Shown piece by piece: positions 11,801-23,800 of a stretch of 64,000 nucleotides of DNA; position 1 is the stretch's first letter, and each line of letters begins with the position of its first letter. This DNA is from Henricia sp. BOLD:AAB3569 (Eukaryota > Echinodermata > Asteroidea > Spinulosida > Echinasteridae), in NCBI GenBank assembly GCA_037783545.1, contig JBBELK010000096.1, forward strand, positions 682,001 to 746,000. Reading direction: 5' to 3'. The translations under genes and the position numbers were made by a program. The notes below the pieces were generated by a model. It made no database searches and was not told the origin of the DNA. It saw nothing but the letters and a program-made list of their open reading frames with translations.

Positions 11801-14800
11801 CCCAACCATGGCTTCAACATTTTGGTAAAAACTGGCACGAATTTTGCACACCAATGAACGACATTGTGTACGCGTTGGCCTAATTTAATTCACTCCAAGC
11901 ACTCATCATACACATACCGATACACATACTGATTTCCACCATGCATAGCCTTAAGTCTTACCAGTCATGTCATGTCACGTCACGTATGTCCCGCGTGGAC
12001 AAATACAAAAACCAGCATTCTACTTCAACTTCTGACAACTGGTGTTTGAGAATTTTGTGTCACCCCGATATTCCGTTCGAGTGAAGAAGAACAAAATCGT
12101 AAAATTACATGTAGCTGATAGCACGTCATGTGGCCAGTCTTAAATGGACAATAAAGACCGGCCGTGCAATCTTAAACACCTTCTTGCCTGGCCAGCATTG
12201 GGGCCCGCACCCTAGTCAGCGCATATGGAACACGCACATGTAAACTGCACGCGCCTGAAAGCAATATGTGCAAAGTAGGGATAGGAATTTACGGTTAATT
12301 CAGAAACCAGTTTGCAATGCTTTCAAGTGTCGGTTTGCAATCCTTCCAGTGTCGGTTAACCGGTTAACTGTTCAGCCGACACTAAAGAATGTTGCTGGTG
12401 TTTATACCGGTAGATACATGTGCAATGTACACAGTACCCCTAGGCCCCCAAAATAATAATTGAACCCTTATCTGGTCAAAATAAACGTATTTCAGTTTCA
12501 TAAAGTCATTACAAATAATTACCCTCTGAAAACCATTGTAAATTCTTTAAAATTGGGTTTCGTTTAAACGTTCGGCAAAACCGGTTTAAAAAAAAATTTG
12601 GTTAAACGTCCCATCCCTAGTGCAAAGTACTCCCGTCATGTGCGTGTAATCTCCCATTGAGAATCACTGTCCACGCTTCACGCTCTCTTCAACAATGAAC
12701 AATTTCAAATCGGGACCAAACTAATTTGTCTGCAAGCCTCGCTTTGGTTACGTTCATTTTAATAGGAGAAAAGGGAAGATGGCCGCACCGTGATAAAGGT
12801 CTATTAGCAGACAAAATGGCTTGTGTATACCGGTGAATGGTATTTGTTTTCTCCTTCCAGTTTGCGTGCTTTGTTTGGTACAGACAAGACAATGAATGCA
12901 CTGCACGGGGCAGACTCGGGTGAACGTGCTGCAAGGTAAGATAAGTATCCTATGTTTTATATAGGTTTCACACTACTTTTGACTTACCCGGATAATTAAT
13001 TACCCGGGTACTTGTCCATACCCGAGTAGAAACTAACCCGGAGAATCGGTTTCACACTACAAAATGAACCCTGCTTTAGTGCGTACCCGGGTAATTTGTG
13101 ATCTGAATTCACACTATACGAACGGCAATCTAGAGAATATGCATCGCTAACCTCTCCACTCCCATGAACCATTGCGCCCACATCATCTGGAAATGGTGCC
13201 TGAAACATTTGATCCTACTACTTCTGAATTTTCGAAGTCAACAAAGAAAGCGTACCATTTTACACCAGTTACCGATCACCAAAGACGGACATCTTCCAAT
13301 AAGTACACTACACATAAAGAGAAACATGAGTTGTCTTTATAGATGATGTGTCGTTATAATAGCGAGGTTTAGATGCACATAAAAAACAAACGTGAACGCG
13401 AAATGCTTTGAGCACTTGGTCGTTACTTTGAGGAAATTTATAAGAACAGACGAAATCAAAACTCCACAATTGTGACTTTCGTGGCAAGAAAACTTATTTG
13501 CCGTGATCAAAATTCGAACCTAGGTTTTACATGTATGTGACCATTGCTGAAGCATTTGGCATGATTCAGATTTGCATTTTGCGTGCATCTAAACCTCTCT
13601 AATATCTATAACTGAATTACTTCACTTTATATTGAATTGCGCCATTTGGCGTTTGCAGCATACACGTGCAAAATGCCGGCTGTGATGATAAAATTCAACC
13701 AACGTATCCGGGTTGAACAAAACCCGGACACATTCACACTACTGCAGGTAACCCAGAGAATACATAGTTCCGACCTGTCAATCAACCGAACCCGCCGACC
13801 AATCACAACAGAGCTAGCAGATGTCACCCACATAGGTCAAAGTGCACTGTATGCCCACAACAACATGATCACGCGATATGTTCTGCCGGCCCCATACAAT
13901 TTGTACAGTGTTGTATGCGACGATCCGGGTGAATTTTTGGTTTCAAGGCCGGTCGTTTCGTTGTTCAAAGGTACGAAAGCTATATTTCGTAATGATATTA
14001 CATCCCTGTATTACTGGCCCTTTACTCAGTGTGTTCTAAGATACATGTAACTGTTGACCCTGAAACATGAATACCTTTGAGTTTTCTTCAATGAATCTGT
14101 GCTTTCTGTTGAAAGTCCCATTGCTTTGTGCGTTGTGTGTCGCCATTTTTGACGATAGCGTGTGAGCCATAGCAACAATGTCCAAGGGGGCCGGGTTAAC
14201 TGTGCAAAATCGGAATTATGCATTGTCTCAAGGCCGCCGTTAACCCTGAGATTGGTGGGTTAACCCACCTCACAAGCAGGGTTAGAAATTACCCGGGTTA
14301 AGTGGGGTTTTGAGGCAGATAACCTGGATAATTTCTAACCCTGAGAAGTGCAGTGTGAACGCTCCGAATTACCCGGGTAATCTTGGGGTTAAATTTTTCC
14401 TTAAACCTTAGATAACACGGGTAACAGCATAGTGTGAAACCCCTAATAGACTTCTCACAAAAAACTACTCAAACAAATTAATATTTTAAAAATGTCTCAA
14501 TTTTCCAGATCATACCAGGCGTTATATCCCCTTCGGTCACAGGTATTTGGACAGATAAAAAAATCCCTTTAAAGAACATGCACAAATTTACACATGTGAT
14601 CGAAGGGTATATAAAAGATGTACGAACATGCAATTCAAATTTGCAAAATCAGGATGTGTTTTGATTTGAATTCCACAGAGAGTTGTCATTTTTCTTCCCC
14701 AACTTTGCTGTTCCCATCGTGCCTGGTACGGGCCCACGGCCACAAGTCCAAAAGACCTTTGCTCTCATCCGACCAGATGCCTTGAAGGAACACAAAGGTA

Positions 14801-17800
14801 GGCCAGAAAAGATGCTTCAGTCATGTTCAATATTGTTCTTTAAAAAGCCAATCTATTTTGACTTTGTACAGATATAAAAAGTTAACTAAAGCTATGAACA
14901 GAGCGTAGGGCTTTTTCAACTTTTTTTTCAACTTCAAAAATTATTCTTACCTTGCAAAATTAGATCTTGTTAGCATATCAACTATTTAACTTGAAAAATT
15001 TAAAAACAATATTGTTACATTACCTTTAATGTGTTACCTTTCACCCTTTGAACCCTAAATTATTTATGCGCAATGACACCGGTTTGTCAACCGGTTATGA
15101 AGACGTCACTCAAAAGTCACAATAGGTTATTCCTTGTTCACGGGGAAGTCACAAATGTGACATTTAGTGTTCAAAGGGTTAAAGGATCAATGACGTCATA
15201 AATGTTTTAACCACACAAACATAACTACCACTATTGGGCTAATTTTGCGCAAACGCTGTTATGAAAAGGTAATTTTAAGACTTTTTAATTTCGTCGCTAG
15301 AGAGCACCCTTTCAAGTGATGACGTCACCACTTACATTTTCAGAAAGCCCAATCATCCTGCACATTAACACTATCAATTCCATCTCTGCATTACTTACCA
15401 CTTTTCAAATATAGGTCCATTTTTGTCTACTTCCGGTTTCTACCGGAAGTGAACAAAATCAAAGGTCATTGTCTGTACGAAATTTAGTTCTAGGTTAGCT
15501 GTGACATTTACAGCTGGAATTGGGATCATATGGTAAAGCGCTGAATTTTTATTGATTTTTGAAAATGTTGACCTTTAATTTTCAATTTATTGTAATATGA
15601 CACATGATGACGTCATTATAATATGTCACTATAATATGTCACTAGCCTAAAGACAGACAACATACCTGTAAAATTTTAATTGTTTCTGATGTTGGGTTTT
15701 GCAAACTTTTTAAAAATTCAAATGCATGTAAAATTCCACATGACAACGTCATCGAAGTTTGACACCACAGGCGTGTACTGGCCATGTGTACTGGCCATGT
15801 TGTATACCAACTTTGGACGTTTTTAGACAAACATCTCCACAGACATCTGTTTAAAATACGTTTTGAAGAATTTTTATCTTGTCAAAAGAGGGCGCTATTA
15901 CGTACGATGACATCATCACTTTTATTTGTGGAAAGCCCGAGGGGCTCTGACACTAACACCGTTGACCCATGTTAATACCTCCTACCATTTTCAATCTAGG
16001 GGCCACTTCCGGTTTCAACCGGATGTGAACAAGGTCAAAGGTCATCGCCATATTTTTGGATACCCCACCTTACCGGTAGTCGAACTCTAACACAGTTGAC
16101 CCCATCCAAATTTCTTTTAGCACTTTCAAATGGCAAGGCAAAACCTGTTTGAACAATTGGAAATGAGGTCATTCTTGGGGGTACATCTCTTCTATGTTTT
16201 TGATGTGGTTAAGTTTGGGAACAACCTGAATAATGTACCAACAACACCTATGCGTTATGTCTTTGGGAAAAAATGCAAAAACCAAAGCTTTTCGTCCTAC
16301 CGAAAAAAGCCAATTAAAAAAACGATTAAGAACATTCCCAAACCATGCAAAAGTAAAAGATAAAATGTACAAAGTAGAGGACAAAGAAACGTTGATGGGC
16401 CTTTTTCACACAATGTTCAACTTGCGTGCTTCTCATGGCATGTGGATGCCACGAAATTTTAAAGTCTGAACAATCTCCACCTCTGCGCCGTTAATTGACG
16501 AAGGAACGATCGGTGTCTTTTCTCTTTTTGCTCCTAGATGCAATCCTTGAGAAAATCCGAGCCTCTGGCTTTGAGGTGTGTCTTCAGAAAGAGATTCGGC
16601 TAACGGAGGAACAAGCCAAGGAGTTCTATAAAGACCAGGAGGGACAGCCCCACTTTGATGAACTCATTAGTCACATGACGTCGTAAGTTCTTTAGGAAGT
16701 CGTAATAGAACCTTTGCACCGGCGGCCATGACAGGGGGCAGGTTTTCTTATTAAAAATGATGTGACAATAGATCCACAAATTGCCTACTTGTGCATGACG
16801 CACAGTGACAATTAAAGAGCTTCATCGCCAAACGCTGTCCATTTTCGGCATTTTTAATATAAACTCCTCAAAAAAAGTTTGGAAAGTTTGACTGACGATT
16901 TCTCTCTTGTTACTAAATCATTTCCCTTGAATTTGGTATCATTGGAAAGCCCTGTTATTCATCTTTACAGTGCTGTGTCATTTGTTATGATTAATCAATT
17001 GGGGGATGTGCAGTATAGCGGAATACAGGGGTGGGTGGAAAGTGAAATGTCACAAAATTCACTGCTATTGTCATGCAGTGCATTCCCCTTTTGCTTGGAG
17101 GATGGGAATGTGTCAATGCACTTTTTGACAATAGCAATGCATTTTGTGACAATTCACTTTACACCCGTCCCCGTATTCAGCTGTGCTGCACATCCCCCAA
17201 TTGCTTAATCATAACAAACGACACATCATTTTGCAACAAGAGAGAAATCGTCAGTCAAACTTGACTTTCCGAACTTTTTTTGAGGAGTTTATTACAACTA
17301 AGCACTGTACTGAATGGCAAATTCCACTAAGTAAAAGTTTTTTTGTGGGATGTTAACACATTTTGCCAATAATCTATTTGATGAATTTTTAGGACCACCA
17401 ATCAAGAATGTACTGACACCATTATTTTTGACTGCCCCTGTCATGGCCGCACATGTAAAGGGTCTATACAGTAATTCTCGTGGGTTTTCATCCCATTTAA
17501 ATATGAGACGGGCTGATATGGATTAGCAACCTATTGTTGTTTTTGTAGGGGTCCGGTTCTTGCTCTTGGACTTGCTAGAGATGAAGCAATTCAGAATTGG
17601 AGAAACCTGCTTGGCCCCAAGGAAGTGGATATTGCTAAGCAAGAGGCACCTGAGAGGTTGGTAAAAAGTTATTATTTCTGCTGAAGGCACAGAGTATGCT
17701 CAGGGCCCAAAATGTGTAAACGGGGAGAATAGACTGCCGAAGTGAATACGTCACCTTTTGTTGGTTGCCAAGGCAATTGGATCAAAACTAAAAGTCACTC

Positions 17801-20800
17801 AACCGTGTCCCAGTGCTTTTGCAATGGTACTTCTTCCGACGGCCATGATAGTTTAGATCCAATTTCCATGGCAACGCACGTCACACTTCGGCTGTCTATT
17901 CCATGGAGCTATCAACCAGGTTATACCGGGATTATTTCAAAATTGCTGTCCGTAGGCACGGGTTTATTTTTCATTGAAGCATGGTGGAAGCAAAACAACT
18001 GAACTCATTAACCATGCGCGGTAAAATATTGTTACGTCGATACACTGTCATTGTACACTGCCACTTTGTTATAAACTGTTTTGCCCATTTTCCTCGTAAA
18101 TTACTGCGAGTGTAGACGTCAAAAGCAGTAACAAATGAATTTCCCCTAAACGTGTTAACTAGTCCTCCGCTACACCGATGCAGAAATATTGGCTTGTTTA
18201 AATGTCCTCCAGCGTCAAGTGGTTAGGCACATAAATTTGTTCAGCACAAATATTATATTACATGTATCTACCAATGATTATCAGACAGTAATAACAAAAA
18301 TTATTTAGCCCCAGTTTGTGAATTGTAATAACAAATTCTATCTCGGTTATCAACATTTCAAAAATAGGACCTCGACAAAAATGCATGTCTTGAAACAAAA
18401 GTTTCCTCAAATGGGACACGACTGAAACAAACCATCTGATTTCTTTCATTGCATGTACGTTTACTGGCATGTGTTTTTGTGTATGATAAGTCATAACTAC
18501 TTTCTCCAGTTTAAAGAACTATTTAAAAATTCATGGTTAGCAACGTTACAGTTAGTCATGTTACAGCTTACAGAAAACGAAAATGAATTTGTAGTGAATT
18601 TTCCTCAACAATTCAACACCAAATGTGTTTTTGCAGAAGCTTGTTGCATATGCTAACATTTAAAGTCACTTTCAACACGAATATAAATAATTCAAAATTT
18701 TATGGAAATGTCCACCTCTTCGACGTGGAATTGCCCCTGTATAGTTTTCCTATTTAAAAGCTGGATCCTTCCGCTCAAAGAAACCAAAGCGAGTCACCCG
18801 GATTCTCCCGAATCCCACCCGCAGCTGATGAAGGGCAGACGGTAGCCTAGAAAGCTAGCTCCTGCTTCACCAAAAGGAACTGAAAAACGTTCCTTTGCTC
18901 GCAAAAACCCACCCACATCCCATCCCATATTACCAATGTAAAATAAACCCAGTAAAACGGAACAATTGGACACACTTAAATTTTGAAATTAAAATAACAT
19001 TTTATTTCAAACAATAAAAACAAGTCGACCAGAACGGCCGTGTCACTGAATGGGTAAGCACCATCACCCCCTTTTACTAAAATTTTATGGAAATGTCCAC
19101 CTTTTCGTGGAATTGCCCCTGTATAGTTTTCCATTTTTGACCGATAGTTTGTTGGCACTTTTCATTGTAGTTTGCGTGCTCAGTTCACCCCAGCTGATCT
19201 CTCAATCAACTGCCTACATGGTAGCGATTCTGTGGAAGCGGCCAAGAAAGAACTCAATTACTTCTTCCCTACAGAACACACATTGGCAGTTATTAAGCCT
19301 GACGCGTCCTCGGAACACAAAGGTCGGGTATATTGTTGATATAACAATACAATTTATTTTGTGTGAATAGTGATTATATTTTTATGGGATTATAACCCAG
19401 GGACCGCCGAGGTGAACTTATTGATACAAATGTGGACAAATGTGGACAAATGTCCATGATCGAGTTTGGGGCATATATTAAATTATCTCTGGGAGGGGCG
19501 GTTATCTCATTGTAGAGCTTACTAAGCTTACGTGATAGCCAATCCCAATCAGTGAGAAACAACTGCAATACCGTGATTCGAGACCACCAGTTGGCTTCAT
19601 AGCTCAATTGGTAGGGCATCTGCACAATAAGCAGAAGGTCCGCGGTTCGAATCCCGGTGAAGCCAAGTTGCTTTTCACTGCATCCAAATTTCCCAAACTC
19701 GATCATGGACATTTGTCCACGTTTGTATACGATTTATTTTGTCACACATTTAAAAAGACTTTTTATGGAAATCGCCCAACACAAGGCCAAAATGGCCTGC
19801 TAAAGTGAGGGCAACGTTAGTTAAAGAACATAACTGAACATGAAATTTATCACTAAAGTTTGTTTATAAACCAAACTATTAAACAGTGTTCTGGTACTAC
19901 AAAAATGGAAAATAAATCTGAAATTGAATTAGCTTGCGTTGGGGAGACTGAATGTTAATTAGGGTTTGTTTTTGCCCTTACCCGACATAATTATTAACAC
20001 TGTACACTCGGTGCTTTCCTGAGACACTATGAAAACTTCATAGCATACTCGGGTGGGACTCGATCCCACGACCTACTGCAAACAAGGCAGACGTCTTAAC
20101 CACTCGACCACTGAGCTAGCCGGTGTTGAATGGCCGGTTCAAATAATTTGGCAACGGGGATCGCAATTAATCAGAAACTGATTTAGCTTGTGTCTGGGAG
20201 ACGGAATGTTAATTAGGTTTTGTTTTGTCCTAATAAAATGGATCTATTTTACGAATCAAATAGTAATTTATACGTCTGTTTACAAAAAGCACTTGAAAAG
20301 AAATGGTTTTTCATTCTTTGTTCTCGTTTTCAAATTCCATTTTTATAAAAAAAAATCAGAGATGAATTTAGAAACACATGAATATATATATATCTTCAAT
20401 TTTTAAAAATCAGAAATATAGTACGAGTAACAGTACAAACAATAGTAGAAACAACATTTGAAAGAAAGAATCACCAAAAATTCACTTGCAGATTTTTGAG
20501 TTCTTCACGGAAAGTATCTTAAAAAGGGTATGCAAACTTTACAATAAAGAGGTTTCACAAGCAAACGGATAAATGCACACATGCGTCCATAACTGTTTAG
20601 TGACATTTTTGTGGTTTTTCAACTTCAAAACTAGAGCGTGTTAGCTAAAAGGCATCTATTTCCGACGGCAGTAAAACTACCCAGCACAACACAGCTTTGA
20701 TACTAATTTTACCCAAATAAGCATTGAAATGTAGAAAACGTTCATATACATTCATAATTAATACCCTTTTCAAATGAGGAAAAAAACACTAGAAATCAAA

Positions 20801-23800
20801 AATTGTACTACGTGTATATTGCTTACGCATAGCGAGCTCGATATCCATGCCATGCAAATGCGTAGCTAATAGTGAGACGTGTATGACGTCACAACCTGTG
20901 ACGTATCCATCGCGCTATCCGTATCCGTGCGTTTCTGAAACCTCTCTAATATTTAAAAGCAAACATTGCAATTAAATCCCGGCTCATACTTCACACGAAA
21001 GTAATTACAATTACAAATTTGACATCAAAGCGAAGTTTTTGTGCCACAAATTTGCAAAAAGTTGAAATAGTTTCTAACTGCATGAACATTTGCTTGGATA
21101 TTGTTGCTATGTCCTCAACGCTATCGTCAAAATGTCCACACACACTGCACAAACCAATGGGACTTTCAATAACGTAAAGCACAGATTCATTGGAGGAAAC
21201 TCAAAGGTATTCATGTTTCAGGGTCGACAGTTATCTTAGAACACACTGAGTAAAGGGCCAGTAATACAGGGATGTCATATCATGAAATACGTGCTTTCTT
21301 ACCTTTGAACAGCGAATCGCCCGGCCTTGAAACCAAAAATTCACCCGTATCACCGCATACAACACTGTACAAACTGAATGGCAGAAAATTGCATGATGAT
21401 GTTGTGAGAAAATGCACTTTGACCTATGTGGGCGCTGTCTGCTAGCTCTGTTGTGATTGGTCGGTGGGTTCAGCTTGATTGACAGGTTGGAACTATGCAT
21501 TAGTCTTTAGTAAAACAAAACAAAAAAACTAGAAAACGTGAGCGTTGCTTATTAAGTTATCATTGACTGTTGTACATGTAGATGCCATCATTGAGAAAAT
21601 TCACGAGGCTGGCTTTAACATTGCATGTCAGAAGAGCGTTCATCTCAACAGGGACCTGGCAGAGCAGCTCTACAAGGAACATGAGGGCAAGGAATTCTTT
21701 GACAGTCTTCTTGATCACATGACAAGGTGAGAGGGACACTGACCTCTTTTATGAATTGGCATTGGCAAATATCTTTGACTTGTCAGCTTGCATTAGTGGA
21801 ATAAAGGTATGGATTGTCGGTCTTAAGAGCACGTTTAAGAGCACATCTACCATATCAGAAACTATCCACCCAGTACAAAACAGCCTTAAATGGTTATTTG
21901 CCAGTGCACGCAATGGCAACTTAAAACCAATGGCAATGGCATTTTAGCAGTAGAAACAGCAGATAATTATTTTTAGTGGTGTACGTCTTTTTAACTGCCA
22001 TACGTAGTGTGCCAAATACCGGTATTTTTTTCCGCAGTAAAAACAGCCAAAATAATGGTCAAAGGTGTTGCCCAATGCATTGGCAAAAACAATTTAATGC
22101 AGGTTCTTGCAGTAGAAGCACACTACAAGACTCGGGGTTGTAATAAGTCGAACTCCAGACTCGGACTCGAGTTGACTCAAGTCCAGATTTTAACTGACTT
22201 GACTTGAGACTCGAACCTCAAATGACTTGACTTGACCCGACTCGGATTGGTACATTTTTTGACTTGGGTTTACCAAAAATTAAATTGAACTTTTATGCAT
22301 TTGTTGTCAAGGACCGAATTGTTTTTCCTAACTAAAACATAATCTTTGAACATGGAGCATTGTTGGCCAGAATAACAAAAATGCCCTACACGAATGCACG
22401 ATTCAGGGTTTAGACTCATTTTGAAATTGAACAAATACTACTTGACTTGAACCAAATTAGCCAACATGCCTGACTTGACTTGGGACTTGGAGGCAGCTTG
22501 ACCTGACTTGACTTGGGACTCGAAGGCAGTTTGACTTGACTTGACTTGGGACTCGAACGCAGTTTGACTTGACTTGACTTGGGACTCGAAGGCAGTTTGA
22601 CTTGACTTGACTTGGGACTCGAAGGCAGTTTGACTTGACTTGACTTGGGACTCGAAGGCAGTTTGACTTGACTAGACTTGGGACTCGAATGCAGTTTGAC
22701 TTGACTTGACTTGGGACTCCAAGGCAGTTTGACTTGACTTGACTTGGGACTCCAAGGTTTTTTTTTCGATCGTGCGTTACAAAAACATGCACACAGATCA
22801 ACTTATGCAAATTTATTACTGTACATACTGTGTTCAATCTGCTTTCCCATATGTTCAGTTTTTATGTGTGAGCATGTTCTTTCTGGGTCGAGACTAGAAA
22901 TCGTGTAAGACTGGGTCAGCCAGTCCTTATCATCCGTTTACGACTAGCCATGTGACCAATAGAAATGGGTAAACTGTTTTAGGTATTTACGAATGTTTAA
23001 TTAATACTGGGGATGTTATGGTAGTGGTTGAGCACACCAAGTAGCTATAGAATGTGTCAAGTAGCTGGCCATGACTGTCCAAGACTTGTTCCTGAGCAAG
23101 ACAGTTTGTCATATTTCAAGAAGCTTGTTCAGATTTTTCCAGAAAATGGATTTCGTTCAAACCCAACAGTCATATAAAATACCTCCCCAAAATACTATCC
23201 ATGGGAAGAAAACGGAAAATTTTAAATCCCTAATTTGGATGTGCATGGAAGCAAAAATGTTGGTGTAATCACTGCACTGTTTTATATAACCGGATAAATT
23301 AGTTTACAAAACGTAACATTGGTTTTTGACGAATACGATATCTTTGGAAATAAGTGGATTGGGAGCGCTAAATTTCAGAATGGTAATGAGAAAAATATGA
23401 CATGATATGGTATCAATTTCTTTACATCCATCGAAAAAATGGGGGAGGCTCAAAATGTGGTCTGGACATGCTCCTTTAATCTCTCGGAGCAACTTGGGCA
23501 ACTATACATAAGCCAGCCTGAGAAAACTAGCGTGCAATAGACCGATCCAGTAAGCTCCGCCCATTTTGGAATTGACCAATCACAGCCTCAGGTTGAGGTA
23601 ACCAAAAGGTGGATCTCCATTTTGGTTACCCGAGTCCTCAATTTTGTGCACAGAGCTACGGCGAAATGCAGCACGAGTGACGCAAAAACACCATAAACAT
23701 AATTTTTATCAGCGCAGAGGACCCTAGCCGGTTTAAACGGATTGTATAAGACTATCCTAACCTACTTTTAATCCCTTCATAAATGTGTTTTTGTGTAAAC

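Noticed and set aside
13637-14050. 137-codon plus-strand open frame
   Set aside because: It lies in the core of a mobile element; its inverted relative at 21.0-21.5 kb does not keep the frame and I see no known domain.
19593-19665. Functional tRNA gene
   Set aside because: C at position 33, mismatched T stem, and sibling copies with different anticodon loops inside inverted-end elements.
22457-22837. Repetitive open frame on the minus strand with 11-residue repeats
   Set aside because: Produced by a non-coding 33-bp minisatellite in an intron; no splice context and no start of a plausible protein.
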